This document shows, one piece after another, positions 45,001-53,174 of a stretch of DNA of 64,000 nt. Source of the DNA: Catalinimonas alkaloidigena (lineage in GTDB: Bacteria > Bacteroidota > Bacteroidia > Cytophagales > Cyclobacteriaceae); NCBI RefSeq assembly GCF_029504655.1, contig NZ_JAQFIL010000001.1:7350001-7414000 (forward strand). Direction: 5' to 3'. The notes under the pieces are model-generated. The model had not been told where the DNA came from, did not search any database, and was given only the letters and a program-made list of their open reading frames with translations. How positions within the stretch are numbered: the first letter of the stretch is position 1; the number at the start of each line of letters is the position of its first letter. The position numbers and the translations under genes were made by a program.

Positions 45001-45231
45001 ACTTATCGCTGGATCATTTTTACATCCGGTAAAAGCTTGGTAGATGGTTCATTCTACCGCTTGCCATCCTGGGGGTGTTTTACGCTGGATGGCAAAAACC
45101 TGGAAAAAGAAGGGGTAAAGCCCGATATTCAAGTCGCCCAGACCTTTAAAGACCGACTGGATAATAAGCAACCTCAATTAGATCGTGCTATCGAAGAAAT
45201 TATGAGCCAGTTGAATGTGCAGGGTAAGTAG
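42085..45231 (+). CDS. Tricorn-like S41 family peptidase
   Basis: A 1,048-residue secreted protein. A signal peptide (to SYAQQ), an N-terminal six-bladed propeller with WD40-like PD40 repeats (HPTISPDGQSIVFSYEGDLW, HPYISPDGQWIAFTGSQYG), a second propeller region to about 610, a helical linker, a PDZ-like domain (about 760-840) and a C-terminal S41 catalytic domain. Candidate residues by analogy to tricorn are His734 (LNSSHLGFYS) and the Ser951-Asp952 pair (NEQSLSDAEM). It probably degrades peptides in the periplasm or outside. The adjacent TonB receptor could import products. Confidence 0.88.
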   Translation: MTNLIHSLPLIFLLFPICSYAQQGNVYFASHPTISPDGQSIVFSYEGDLWRLDEGQKLAMRLTGMEGEETHPYISPDGQWIAFTGSQYGSEDIFLIPIDGGEIQQLTFHEASDEVDSWSWDSQLIYFTSDRENSFSAYKVNVEGGTPKRLFGNYFNTVHDVVEHPSSGELFFNETWESARFASRKGYKGAYSPDIKSYNPGTGEYKKYTDYEGKEMWTTISQEGKVFFVSTEANGEYNLYQLQDDGSRQQLTDHTSSVMHPQVSANGEKIVFVKDYQLHVYNVSSGNTEKLSFSVPRNLTLNKAQDFNVKGKISYFDVSSDNKKLAFVSRGELFVSDVEGKYVRQLETNPMGRVSEMSWLKDDKTLIFNQTVKGYQNWFTMAADGSGTAKQLTSDSQNNRQISLNSDKTKAVYLSGRNEVKLMDLDNFSSQTLVEDEIWGFYSSKPYFSPDDQYVVYTAYRDFEQDIFVHDLNSGKSSNITNTGVSEVQPFWSPDGKSLFLSTDRTNPGYPFGTKAAHIYHMHFDRYEKPYRSDKFDALFTEEDKEEDDEEKEKVKVEINFEDLMKRLDQVSTSVGEQSDPYVIQKDEKLIVFYISNHDKGKNSLWKTTIEPFEDDKTEKIEGLENVNGFGIAKAEDNYYLWADNKIHTLDPEAGKVEVIDISYQFSRKLEDEFEQMYYELWANLEENFYNEDFHGIDWQAMRDKYAEFLPYINSRSDLRHLTSDLLGELNSSHLGFYSSGEEEKAYYDFNTLATGIQFSEDNPYEVARIVKNSPADVKGKDIQPGDLLTKVNGEAMDTTKNREYYFTRPSGKDEVLLTFDRDGNEHDVKLHPTSYYAIRTNLYDEWIEKNQQYVNEKAEERIAYVHMKNMGMGSYEAFAEEMVAEADDREALILDLRYNTGGNVHDLVLNFLSRKPYLQWKYRGGTATSQPNFTPAAKPIVLLINEQSLSDAEMTAAGFKALGLGTIIGTETYRWIIFTSGKSLVDGSFYRLPSWGCFTLDGKNLEKEGVKPDIQVAQTFKDRLDNKQPQLDRAIEEIMSQLNVQGK

Positions 45232-45294
45232 AAGAGTTGTAGTTTTGGTATCGTATCGCAAAAGACATCCTGACTCTTGACAGACAAGACTAAA

Positions 45295-47742
45295 ATGAAC
45301 TACACTTCCAGGCTTAACTACATTTTATTATTCCTATTTCCCTGGCCTGTGTCCCCACAGGCCGGAAACCTATGTTCTGCAAGGCTATTCTATGCAACAG
45401 CTTGCATGCTGTTTCTATGCTCTTCCTCCCTATATGCACAGTCGCTAACCCAAACCATAAGGGGGCAGGTGGTGGATGCAGAGACAAGGCAGCCTCTGCC
45501 CGGCGCAGCTGTTTATCTGTTGGACACTGACCCGCTTTTAGGTACCACTACCGATGAGGAAGGTAAATTTATCCTGGAAGATGTTCCTGCTGACAGGTAC
45601 CTCCTGCAGGTGAGTTTTGTAGGCTACCAATCTTATATCAATCCCGAACTGCTGGTAAACGCTGGTAAAGAAACAGTGCTGGAAATTACCCTGAGGGAAT
45701 CGTCGCGTAATCTGGAAGAGGTAGTAATTAGCGGAGAAAGTATAGCCCCCTCTCCCACCATTGATCGGATTAGCAGCCGTGAATTTACGGTGGAAGAAAC
45801 CCGGCGCTATGCTGCCACCTTCTTTGACCCAGCCCGCTTAGCTACTTCTTTTCCCGGGGTGATAGGTACCAATGATCAGGCTAACCATATTTCGGTACGA
45901 GGTAATTCTCCCAATAGTATGCTCTGGCGCTTGGAAGGAATTGATATCGTCAACCCTAATCACCTCTCCAACGCGGGAACTTTCAACGATCGCCGGGTAC
46001 AGGGCGGGGGCAGCCAGTCGGTACTTAGTGCACAGATGCTGGATAATTCTTCATTTCTTACCGGCGCTTTTTCGGCCCCTTTTGGCAACAGCATAGGTGG
46101 GGTATTTGACATGAAGCTACGCAAAGGCAATAATCAGCGGCGGGAATACACCGCACAATTAGGATTGATCGGCCTGGAGTTTGCCGCCGAAGGGCCTTTT
46201 AAAGAAGGCGGTGAAGCTTCTTATCTGGCTAACTATCGCTATTCTACGGTGGGCCTGCTGACCAATGTCGTTGGGCTGGATTTTGGAGGAGAGGCCATTA
46301 CTTTCCAGGACCTGGCATTTCATCTGTCTTTGCCTACTGACAACAAAGGGGAATTTACGGTTTTTGGGATGGGAGGGTTAGGCAAAAATGTATTTGAAGC
46401 GCCCCGCGATTCTGCGGACTGGGAAAGTCAGGAAGATCGCTATGATGTAACCTTTACCAACGATATGGGGGTGATAGGCATGACCCATGCTTTACCTATC
46501 AACGCGCAGACCTTCTGGAAGACCAGCCTGGCGATATCCGCCCTGAGCAGCGACCGCTACGGTGACCGTTTGGATCAAAATTATAATGTGGCAAGACTGG
46601 AAGAAGACAACTATCAGGAAAATAGAATCTCTTTAAACACCAGCCTGACCCGTAAGTTGACCCACAGTCAATCACTACGAGGCGGGTTTATTTTCAACAA
46701 TCTTCATTACGATTTACTAAGTCGGGAAAGTCCGATTGGTGGAACTCTGCAAACGCTGGAGTCAGGCGAAGGTGGTGGGCAACTATACCAGCCTTATCTA
46801 CAGTGGACGAAAAACTTCAAAGCGCCCATTAGCTTCACTGCCGGACTACATGCCATGTATTTTACGCTAAGTGAGGCCTTCGCTCTGGAACCAAGGGCTA
46901 CCCTGGAATGGGATATAAGAGAAAACCAGTCTCTGAGTCTGGCGTATGGCCTGCATAGCCAGCTACAGCTTCCGGGGATTTACTTTTCAAAGGTAGACGG
47001 CACGGCAGGAAACCCCAATCAGGATTTAGGTTTTACCAAAGCTCACCATTATGTGCTGAGCTACCATTTGCGGTGGAACCCTTCTCTCAGCCTGCGAACC
47101 GAAGCTTATTATCAGGATCTCTTCAATGTGCCCATCTCTCAGAACCCTGGCAGTACCTTCTCTGCTTTGAATGTATTTGAGGGCTTTGTCACGGAAGAAC
47201 TGGTAAATGAAGGTACAGGTAAAAATTATGGACTGGAAGTAACACTGGATAAAAGTCTGGCAGAAAGTTACTATCTCTTGCTGAGCAGCTCGCTTTATGA
47301 GTCAAAATATACTGCAGCAGATGGCGTGGAAAGAGATACACGCTTTAATGGAAATTATGCTTTCAGTCTAACCGGAGGTAAAGAGTATAGCTGGAGCAGT
47401 GATGACAAACAGCGAGTTTTGGGAATCAATCTGCGCTCGGTTTATTATGGCGGCTTACGAGCAACGCCTATTGATGTACAGGCCTCCCAGGAACAACAAG
47501 AAACTGTATTCATAGACTCCCAGGCTTTTGCAAACCAATTGGACGATTATTTCAAAGTAGATTTTCGCCTTAGTTTACGGACCAATAAAGCAGACCATAC
47601 TTCGGTTTGGTCATTGGACCTGCAAAATGCACTTAACACCCAGAACGTAGCTTTCCAGTACTATGATACCATAGAGGGAGAAGTCATCACCAAGTACCAG
47701 CTTGGACTAATTCCCGTTCTGACATACAGGGTGGAGTTTTAG
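45295..47742 (+). CDS. TonB-dependent receptor with carboxypeptidase-like N-domain
   Basis: An 815-residue outer-membrane receptor. After a long signal region (hydrophobic stretch near residues 32-47, ending SSLYAQS), a carboxypeptidase-regulatory-like domain (about 55-140; GQVVDAETRQPLPGAAVYLL) leads to a plug (HISVRGNSPNSMLWRLEGID) and a barrel ending IPVLTYRVEF with the terminal Phe. It is shorter than SusC proteins, and no SusD gene accompanies it. It follows the tricorn-like peptidase by about 60 bases and could be its uptake partner. ATG 45295 is preferred over TTG 45277. Confidence 0.88.
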   Translation: MNYTSRLNYILLFLFPWPVSPQAGNLCSARLFYATACMLFLCSSSLYAQSLTQTIRGQVVDAETRQPLPGAAVYLLDTDPLLGTTTDEEGKFILEDVPADRYLLQVSFVGYQSYINPELLVNAGKETVLEITLRESSRNLEEVVISGESIAPSPTIDRISSREFTVEETRRYAATFFDPARLATSFPGVIGTNDQANHISVRGNSPNSMLWRLEGIDIVNPNHLSNAGTFNDRRVQGGGSQSVLSAQMLDNSSFLTGAFSAPFGNSIGGVFDMKLRKGNNQRREYTAQLGLIGLEFAAEGPFKEGGEASYLANYRYSTVGLLTNVVGLDFGGEAITFQDLAFHLSLPTDNKGEFTVFGMGGLGKNVFEAPRDSADWESQEDRYDVTFTNDMGVIGMTHALPINAQTFWKTSLAISALSSDRYGDRLDQNYNVARLEEDNYQENRISLNTSLTRKLTHSQSLRGGFIFNNLHYDLLSRESPIGGTLQTLESGEGGGQLYQPYLQWTKNFKAPISFTAGLHAMYFTLSEAFALEPRATLEWDIRENQSLSLAYGLHSQLQLPGIYFSKVDGTAGNPNQDLGFTKAHHYVLSYHLRWNPSLSLRTEAYYQDLFNVPISQNPGSTFSALNVFEGFVTEELVNEGTGKNYGLEVTLDKSLAESYYLLLSSSLYESKYTAADGVERDTRFNGNYAFSLTGGKEYSWSSDDKQRVLGINLRSVYYGGLRATPIDVQASQEQQETVFIDSQAFANQLDDYFKVDFRLSLRTNKADHTSVWSLDLQNALNTQNVAFQYYDTIEGEVITKYQLGLIPVLTYRVEF

Positions 47743-47927
47743 CAATTGGTTTGAGAAGATAGTTTTGTTAGATCTGACTGGGTGAAACGAAGCTCTCCTC
47801 ATGTGTTCTTCTCACCCTATGGTAGTGTAGGTTAAAATTGATATATTTATTATAAGCAATAGCTACTTTTCAATGAGTGTGCTTTCTAAAAACGCATTGA
47901 AACACTTCATAACCTAATACGCCACAA

Positions 47928-48371
47928 ATGCTAGAAACAGCAAAAGATAATCAAGTACTCCTAACCAAAATCCGGGAAAAACGGAAAGAGCTTGCCATTT
48001 ATCTTAGCAGGACAGAACCCCGAAATATAAGACTTATCAACTCTTCTATCATTGCAGGAGCACTGGCTGCTGCTTTGACAGCCGGACCAGGCGTTGGTGG
48101 AGAGGGATTTATTGGTGCTGCAAAAGATGTGGTGTCATTTGGTATCCCGGTTTGGCAAATGTTGTGCCTGATAGCTACCGTTCTTTCGGTGTCCGCTGTT
48201 ATAGCCAATGGCATGTTGAAATCTCACGGCTTCTCCGCCAAAGTGGCGAGAACCCGCGCCTGTGATGCTAAACTTGAAGGCCTTGAAACGATGCTTGAGC
48301 TGGATCAGGTAGACGTCAAACAGGCTACACAAGTCTACACCCAGTGTCTCACAGAGATTTCTCATATTTAA
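47928..48371 (+). CDS. Unknown two-helix membrane protein
   Basis: A 147-residue protein I do not recognise by name. An N-terminal charged helix (residues 1-35; TKIREKRKELAIYL) precedes two membrane segments at about 38-58 (Ala/Gly-rich) and 74-96 (IPVWQMLCLIATVLSVSAVI). A helical C-terminus rich in Glu, Asp and Ala follows, with two Cys residues (near 112 and 140). The two-helix plus cytoplasmic-helix layout resembles SLATT-type proteins, but no motif confirms it. It has its own leader with a hairpin (tttcaatg...cattgaaa at 47868-47902). Confidence 0.6.
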   Translation: MLETAKDNQVLLTKIREKRKELAIYLSRTEPRNIRLINSSIIAGALAAALTAGPGVGGEGFIGAAKDVVSFGIPVWQMLCLIATVLSVSAVIANGMLKSHGFSAKVARTRACDAKLEGLETMLELDQVDVKQATQVYTQCLTEISHI

Positions 48372-48449
48372 TACTGGCGGTAAATAATGAAACCTCTGGT
48401 TTTTTCATAAACATCGAAATTCTCAAGATGTAAGGCATTACGACTTCCT

Positions 48450-48480
48450 GTTTCAACTCAGCGCATTTCTATTATATTTG
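48450..48480 (+). promoter_or_regulatory. Candidate promoter of the PQQ sugar dehydrogenase gene
   Basis: TATATTTG (48473-48480) matches the -7 element exactly; TGTTTC ending at 48454 stands about 18 bases upstream as a partial -33. A 100-base leader follows, holding the inverted repeat GCAAACGA (48487-48494) and TCGTTTGC (48516-48523). Confidence 0.5.
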
Positions 48481-48486
48481 TAAAAA

Positions 48487-48523
48487 GCAAACGATTGCAT
48501 AATTACGAATACATGTCGTTTGC
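48487..48523. promoter_or_regulatory. Inverted repeat in the leader of the PQQ sugar dehydrogenase gene
   Basis: GCAAACGA and TCGTTTGC form a perfect 8-bp inverted repeat with a 21-base AT-rich spacer directly downstream of the candidate transcription start. A second 6-bp hairpin (CTCCTA/TAGGAG, 48527-48544) follows. Either could be an operator or an RNA hairpin. Confidence 0.35.
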
Positions 48524-48579
48524 CTCCTCCTAGAAGAATAGGAGTTTATCAATACAACAGTTTAAAACAGAGATTAAAG

Positions 48580-50334
48580 ATGAAGAAGTGTGCTACGACT
48601 TATTCAGTATTAGTTTTTTTATCAAGTTTCTATCTCTTTTCTTGTAATAGTGAGTCTACTGAGAAGAGTGCCTACCTGCAGGATGCTGAGGCGATTCAAC
48701 ATGGAGAGGAGCTTTTCTCTCAGTACTGTGCTTCCTGCCATAATTTTGATCAGGCTCTGATCGGGCCTAACCTGAGTGGAGTAACTACTGAAGCAGGTCA
48801 TGAGTGGCTGAGCAAGTTTATTGTCAATGCGCCGGAAGTGATTCAGAGTGGCGACCCTCGCGCCAAGGAGCTTTACGAACAGTATAAGCAGTATATGCCG
48901 GCTTTTACATCACTGGAGGAGCAGGAAGTAGAGGCTATCCTAGCTTATATGAATACCTATCAGGAAAAGCCACAGGAAACGCAGTCTGCCCTGACTGCCG
49001 CCAATGCCCTGGAAGATCCTATTGCTGAAAAAATTCCTGATTCCGGCCTCACCCTGGTAATGGAAAAGTATTTGAAGGCTCCCCCTTCCGCCGATGAGGG
49101 CATACGTGCCCGGATTAATAGAATGGTAGCTATAGCGCAGAATGGAAATGAGCGAATGTTTATAAATGACCTGCGGGGAAATCTGTACGAAATCATCAAG
49201 GGGGAGTTTAAAGTCTTTCTGGACATGAAAGCGCAGATAGGAGAAAGTTTTATGAATCATCCCGGATGGGGTTCAGGGCTGGCTCACTTTGAATTTCATC
49301 CTGAGTTTGATCAGAACGGCTTATTCTATACCAGCCATACGGAAAAACCTGGTTCCATACCAGCGGATTTCACCTATGCCGACTCTATCAAAGTAACCGT
49401 ACAGTATGTGCTGACAGAATGGAAAATGGATGATCCTACCTCCAAAACATTCTCAGGCAGTAAGCGAGAGGTTTTCCGTGCCAATATGGTGACGCAGGTT
49501 CATGGTGTGCAAGATATCAACTTCAACCCTACTGCCAAGCCCGGTGATGATGACTATGGCTTGCTGTATATTGGCGTGGGTGATGGAGGTGCCGCTTTTG
49601 GTAGATACCCCTTCATACCGCATCGTAAAAATGCTATATGGGGTACAGTTCTACGTATTGATCCCCTGGGCAATAACAGTAAAAACGGACAATATGGCAT
49701 TCCTTCTATTAACCCTTGGGTGGATGATCCTGATGCCCTGGGTGAAATTCTGTGCTATGGCTTTAGAAATCCTCACCATTTTACCTGGGAACCTTCGGGA
49801 GAGAGAATGTACGTCACTGATATCGGGCAGCATCAGATTGAAGAAATCAACATCGTAGTACCCGGAGGAGATTATGGCTGGCCGGAGCGTGAAGGAACCT
49901 TTATGATCAATACCGGAGGTAAGGCTGATCAGGTATTTCCTTTGCCTGATAATGACCCTGACAAATTTATCTACCCGGTTGTCCAGTACGATCATGACGA
50001 GGGCAATGCTATCATCGGAGGGGTGATATACCAGGGAAAAGCCATGCCTCAGCTGCAAGGCAAATTTATTTTTGGTGATGTTGTGAGTGGAAAAGTTTTT
50101 TTCGCAGACCCGGATGAGCTGGAATTAGGAAAGCAGGCCCCCATTCATTCATTACAATTAAGACTTGAAAATGAAAGTGATACCACCAGTCTTCAGACGC
50201 TAAGTGGCGTACAGAGAGTAGCGCTTCGTTTTGGGACAGATGTTGATGACGAGTTGTACTTATTTACTAAGAGTGATGGTGTAATTTATAAAGCTGTAGG
50301 TTGTGAGGGGAATGAAATGGCAAGCACTGAATGA
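48580..50334 (+). CDS. Cytochrome c-PQQ-dependent sugar dehydrogenase fusion lipoprotein
   Basis: A 584-residue lipoprotein with lipobox Cys22 (YLFSC). A class I cytochrome c domain follows with the haem motif CASCH at residues 50-54 and a likely Met ligand in QYMPAFTSLEEQEVEAI. The rest is a glucose/sorbosone dehydrogenase-type propeller (about 185-575), with HGVQDINFNP, GDDDYGLLYIGVGDGG, NAIWGTVLRIDP and GYGFRNPHHFTW-like segments. The sugar would be oxidised with PQQ and electrons handed to the attached haem. The ATG at 48580 begins the lipoprotein signal; the frame opens upstream at 48520. Confidence 0.9.
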   Translation: MKKCATTYSVLVFLSSFYLFSCNSESTEKSAYLQDAEAIQHGEELFSQYCASCHNFDQALIGPNLSGVTTEAGHEWLSKFIVNAPEVIQSGDPRAKELYEQYKQYMPAFTSLEEQEVEAILAYMNTYQEKPQETQSALTAANALEDPIAEKIPDSGLTLVMEKYLKAPPSADEGIRARINRMVAIAQNGNERMFINDLRGNLYEIIKGEFKVFLDMKAQIGESFMNHPGWGSGLAHFEFHPEFDQNGLFYTSHTEKPGSIPADFTYADSIKVTVQYVLTEWKMDDPTSKTFSGSKREVFRANMVTQVHGVQDINFNPTAKPGDDDYGLLYIGVGDGGAAFGRYPFIPHRKNAIWGTVLRIDPLGNNSKNGQYGIPSINPWVDDPDALGEILCYGFRNPHHFTWEPSGERMYVTDIGQHQIEEINIVVPGGDYGWPEREGTFMINTGGKADQVFPLPDNDPDKFIYPVVQYDHDEGNAIIGGVIYQGKAMPQLQGKFIFGDVVSGKVFFADPDELELGKQAPIHSLQLRLENESDTTSLQTLSGVQRVALRFGTDVDDELYLFTKSDGVIYKAVGCEGNEMASTE

Positions 50335-50355
50335 AGGTGGATGCCGGCAGCCCGA

Positions 50356-50387
50356 AGACTGAAGCCTCTAATTTCAGCCTTCAGTCT
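50356..50387. other. Hairpin at the end of the PQQ dehydrogenase and kmo genes
   Basis: AGACTGAAG (50356-50364) and CTTCAGTCT (50379-50387) form a perfect 9-bp stem across the convergent gene ends, and the 3' arm includes the kmo stop codon. It lacks a T tract on either side, so it may mark mRNA ends rather than act as an intrinsic terminator. Confidence 0.4.
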
Positions 50388-51742
50388 CCCGCTTCCTGTT
50401 TACCGTCCAACATGGCTATAATTTTTGCATAATCTTCACCCCCGAGGGCAGAGGCTTTACTGTATTGCTGCATTACCTGCTGCATAATGGCATCCTGCTT
50501 TTTGCCCATGCTCAAAGCCTCGGCATAGGGACGGTGAGAAAAAGTCACCATATTATAAAGCGGGGTCCACTGTTCGGGATAGCGCAAAAACAGCTCCTTT
50601 TCAATTTTTTTGCGTTCCACAAAAGTCTCGTCTGCTACCAGGTCACGCATTTCTATGAAGTTTTGCAAGGCCAGTTCGGCAATAGCATCCGCATCAGGCT
50701 TGCGGCTTTTCTGAAACTGAAAAATCACCTCAGCGAGATCATCAGTTTTTCCATAAAGCATTTCTGTAAACAAACGACAGTCTTCAAAAGCAGCATTCAT
50801 GCCCTGTCCATAAAAAGGAACGATAGCATGGGCTGCATCGCCCAGCAATAGTTGCTTTCCATTGTATGTCCAGGGATAGCACCGAATCGTGACCAGATCT
50901 GAAGTAGGATTTTGGAAAAACATCTCCTCCAGGTCAGGCATGAGCGGAAGCGTATCAGGGAAATTGTTTTCAAAAAAAATTCGCACCTGCTGTTTATTCT
51001 GTAAAGCGGCAAAGGATCTTTCTCCTTCATAAGGGAGAAAAAGTGTGCAGGTAAAGCTTTTGTCCATATTGGGCAGGGCAATGAGCATGTAGCCTCCCCG
51101 CGGCCAGATGTGCAGCGCATTAGGTTCCATAGCAAATTCTCCTTCGGAGGTAGGCGGAATGCTTAGCTCTTTATAGCCATGGGCAATGTAATGTTGACTG
51201 TAATTGAAGCGAGGGGTCTTTTGTAAAGCCGAGCGTAACGCCGAGAAAGCACCGTCAGTGCCAATGAGCAGATCAGAAGGCATACGTTTTGTCTCTCCAG
51301 AAAAGCGGAAGCTGGCTTCATTTTTTGCCAAATCTATTTCCTCACAAAGGTGATTGAAATTAAAAGTAACCCCTTTTTCCTCCGACTGACTGATCAAAAT
51401 GTTATTAAGTGCAGCTCGAGAAACCGAATAAATAGATTTATCATCTGCACTATATGGCTGCAAATGTGTCTCTCCTTCCAGGTTATGGATCATCCGGCCT
51501 TTCATGGGGATAGCCTGTTTGCGGATCACCTCCTCTATTCCTGCTTTACGCAATGCCTCCCAACCTCTGAGACTGAGTGCTAGGTTGATAGAACGGCCTT
51601 CTGCAATTTGGGCGTTACGAGGGTCATCACGTTTCTCATATACACTAACCTGATATCCTTGTTTTGTAAGAAGTAGGCTTAGCAAAGAACCCGCCAGCCC
51701 CGCTCCCAAAATATTGACACTTGTAGGTTGATTAGTATGCAT
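50381..51742 (-). CDS. kmo: Kynurenine 3-monooxygenase
   Basis: A 453-residue flavoprotein hydroxylase that converts L-kynurenine to 3-hydroxykynurenine with NADPH and O2. The FAD motif ILGAGLAGSLLSLLLTKQG is at the N-terminus, LIGTDGAFSALRSALQ in the middle, and the GD motif LLLGDAAHAIVPFYGQGMNA at about 310-330. The size is normal for the soluble bacterial form. It overlaps the upstream kynU gene by 11 bases on the same strand, so the two steps are encoded as a coupled pair. Confidence 0.95.
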   Translation of the reverse strand: MHTNQPTSVNILGAGLAGSLLSLLLTKQGYQVSVYEKRDDPRNAQIAEGRSINLALSLRGWEALRKAGIEEVIRKQAIPMKGRMIHNLEGETHLQPYSADDKSIYSVSRAALNNILISQSEEKGVTFNFNHLCEEIDLAKNEASFRFSGETKRMPSDLLIGTDGAFSALRSALQKTPRFNYSQHYIAHGYKELSIPPTSEGEFAMEPNALHIWPRGGYMLIALPNMDKSFTCTLFLPYEGERSFAALQNKQQVRIFFENNFPDTLPLMPDLEEMFFQNPTSDLVTIRCYPWTYNGKQLLLGDAAHAIVPFYGQGMNAAFEDCRLFTEMLYGKTDDLAEVIFQFQKSRKPDADAIAELALQNFIEMRDLVADETFVERKKIEKELFLRYPEQWTPLYNMVTFSHRPYAEALSMGKKQDAIMQQVMQQYSKASALGGEDYAKIIAMLDGKQEAGD

Positions 51743-53003
51743 GTAAGGTGCTTTTTAGAATTTCGTAGAAGCGGTACACCTCCTCAAAAGTGTTGTATAA
51801 TGGGTTTGGCGCTACCCTGATTACGTTAGGCTCACGCCAGTCTACCACAATACTGGCTTCAGTGAGTTTTTGAAAAAGGTGTTTACCTCCCCTTAGTACA
51901 AACATAGAAAGCTGGCAGCCTCTTTCCTCCGGATTAGAAGGCGTAATAATTTTGATCTGTTGTCCTTCAGGGTCAAGCTCTTGAATGCAGCTTTCCAGAA
52001 AGTCAGTAAGTTGTATGCTTTTCTTCCTCAGATTTTCCATTCCAGCCTGGGCGATCATTTCTAAAGCGAATCGCTGCACGGAAGCAGATAAAATATTGAC
52101 ATTACTCAGTTGCCAGCCATCTGCGCCGTACATGGGTCGGAAGCCTTTTTTCATCTGAAAACGCTCCTTTTCATCATGCCCCCACCAACCTGCAAAACGT
52201 GTTAGTGTGGTATCACTTGCATAATGTTCATGGACAAATACACCTCCATTACTTCCCGGTCCGGAATTCAGGTATTTGTAGCTGCACCAAACCGCGAAGT
52301 CCACATTCCAGTCGTGCAGTTGGAGAGGAATATTACCGACAGTGTGTGCCAGGTCAAAACCAGCTTTGGCACCGATCTCATGCGCTGCTTCAGTGATTTT
52401 TTGGATGTCAATGTATTGCCCGGTGTAATATTGCACACCGGGGAAAAGTACCAGCGCAATTTCTTCCTTATGTTCATGCATCCTGGCGATGATATCATCC
52501 ATGTGCAGCGTTTCTTCTCCCGGCTTAGGTTGTACTTCAATGATGGCATCTTCTGGATCGTATCCGCGAAAGCGAAGCTGGCTTTCTACCGCGTACTGAT
52601 CGGAAGGAAAAGCGCCTGCCTCCAGCATAATTTTATATCGCTGCCCTGAGGGACGATAAAATGAAACCATCATCAGATGTAGGTTTGTCGTCAGGTTATT
52701 CATAGCCACCACCTCATGCTCATGTGCACCGGTAATATGAGCCAGCGAGGCTTTCAGTAATATATGGTAAGTTAGCCAGGGTGCGGGTTCTTCAAAATGG
52801 CCTTCTACCCCCTGACTTTGCCATTTATGCAGAGATTCCTGCAGATATTGGGTAACCTTTTTAGGTTGCAAACCCAGAGAGTTGCCGCAAAAATAGATTT
52901 TAGCTTTTCCTTCCTCATCTTTAGGAATATGAAACTGCTCCCGATAATGTTTTAGGAGATCGCTTTTGTCTAGTTGTAAAGCTGTATCTAAAAGTTTAGG
53001 CAT
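51732..53003 (-). CDS. kynU: Kynureninase
   Basis: A 423-residue PLP enzyme that cleaves 3-hydroxykynurenine to 3-hydroxyanthranilate and alanine. FCGNSLGLQPKKV lies near the N-terminus, FDLAHTVGNIPLQLHDW carries the PLP-binding Asp and His, and the Schiff-base Lys is in AVWCSYKYLNSGPG. The ATG at 53003 (MPKLLDTAL) gives the family N-terminus; the frame extends to 53075. With kmo downstream it forms part of the aerobic tryptophan-to-quinolinate route to NAD. Tryptophan dioxygenase, formamidase and 3-HAO are not in the window. Confidence 0.95.
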   Translation of the reverse strand: MPKLLDTALQLDKSDLLKHYREQFHIPKDEEGKAKIYFCGNSLGLQPKKVTQYLQESLHKWQSQGVEGHFEEPAPWLTYHILLKASLAHITGAHEHEVVAMNNLTTNLHLMMVSFYRPSGQRYKIMLEAGAFPSDQYAVESQLRFRGYDPEDAIIEVQPKPGEETLHMDDIIARMHEHKEEIALVLFPGVQYYTGQYIDIQKITEAAHEIGAKAGFDLAHTVGNIPLQLHDWNVDFAVWCSYKYLNSGPGSNGGVFVHEHYASDTTLTRFAGWWGHDEKERFQMKKGFRPMYGADGWQLSNVNILSASVQRFALEMIAQAGMENLRKKSIQLTDFLESCIQELDPEGQQIKIITPSNPEERGCQLSMFVLRGGKHLFQKLTEASIVVDWREPNVIRVAPNPLYNTFEEVYRFYEILKSTLHAY

Positions 53004-53026
53004 GCTAATTTTAACATTATGGTGCG

Positions 53027-53111
53027 TAAGTGTTATCGTTAGATGGTGTGTAGTGTTATAGTTCCTATTCTCCAAAAACTATAACTCCGTAACACTTAGA
53101 ACCATAACACT
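53027..53111. promoter_or_regulatory. Repeated AGTGTTAT motif array between kynU and the SDR gene
   Basis: The motif AGTGTTAT occurs at 53029-53036 and 53052-53059, and in inverse form at 53104-53111 (ATAACACT), with GTAACACT at 53089-53096 differing by one base. TTATAGTT (53056-53063) and AACTATAA (53077-53084) additionally form a hairpin. Four copies in about 85 bases in a divergent promoter region suggest multiple binding sites for one regulator. Confidence 0.4.
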
Positions 53112-53174
53112 TTCCTAATGGCGCAAATTTTATAATTTTAGCGGAGTTTCCTATAATTTACTAAACTACCAACT

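Noticed and set aside
47780..47817. Hairpin GGGTGA...GAAG...CTTCTCACCC downstream of the TonB receptor as a terminator
   Set aside because: The stem is interrupted and no T tract follows, so it does not qualify as an intrinsic terminator.
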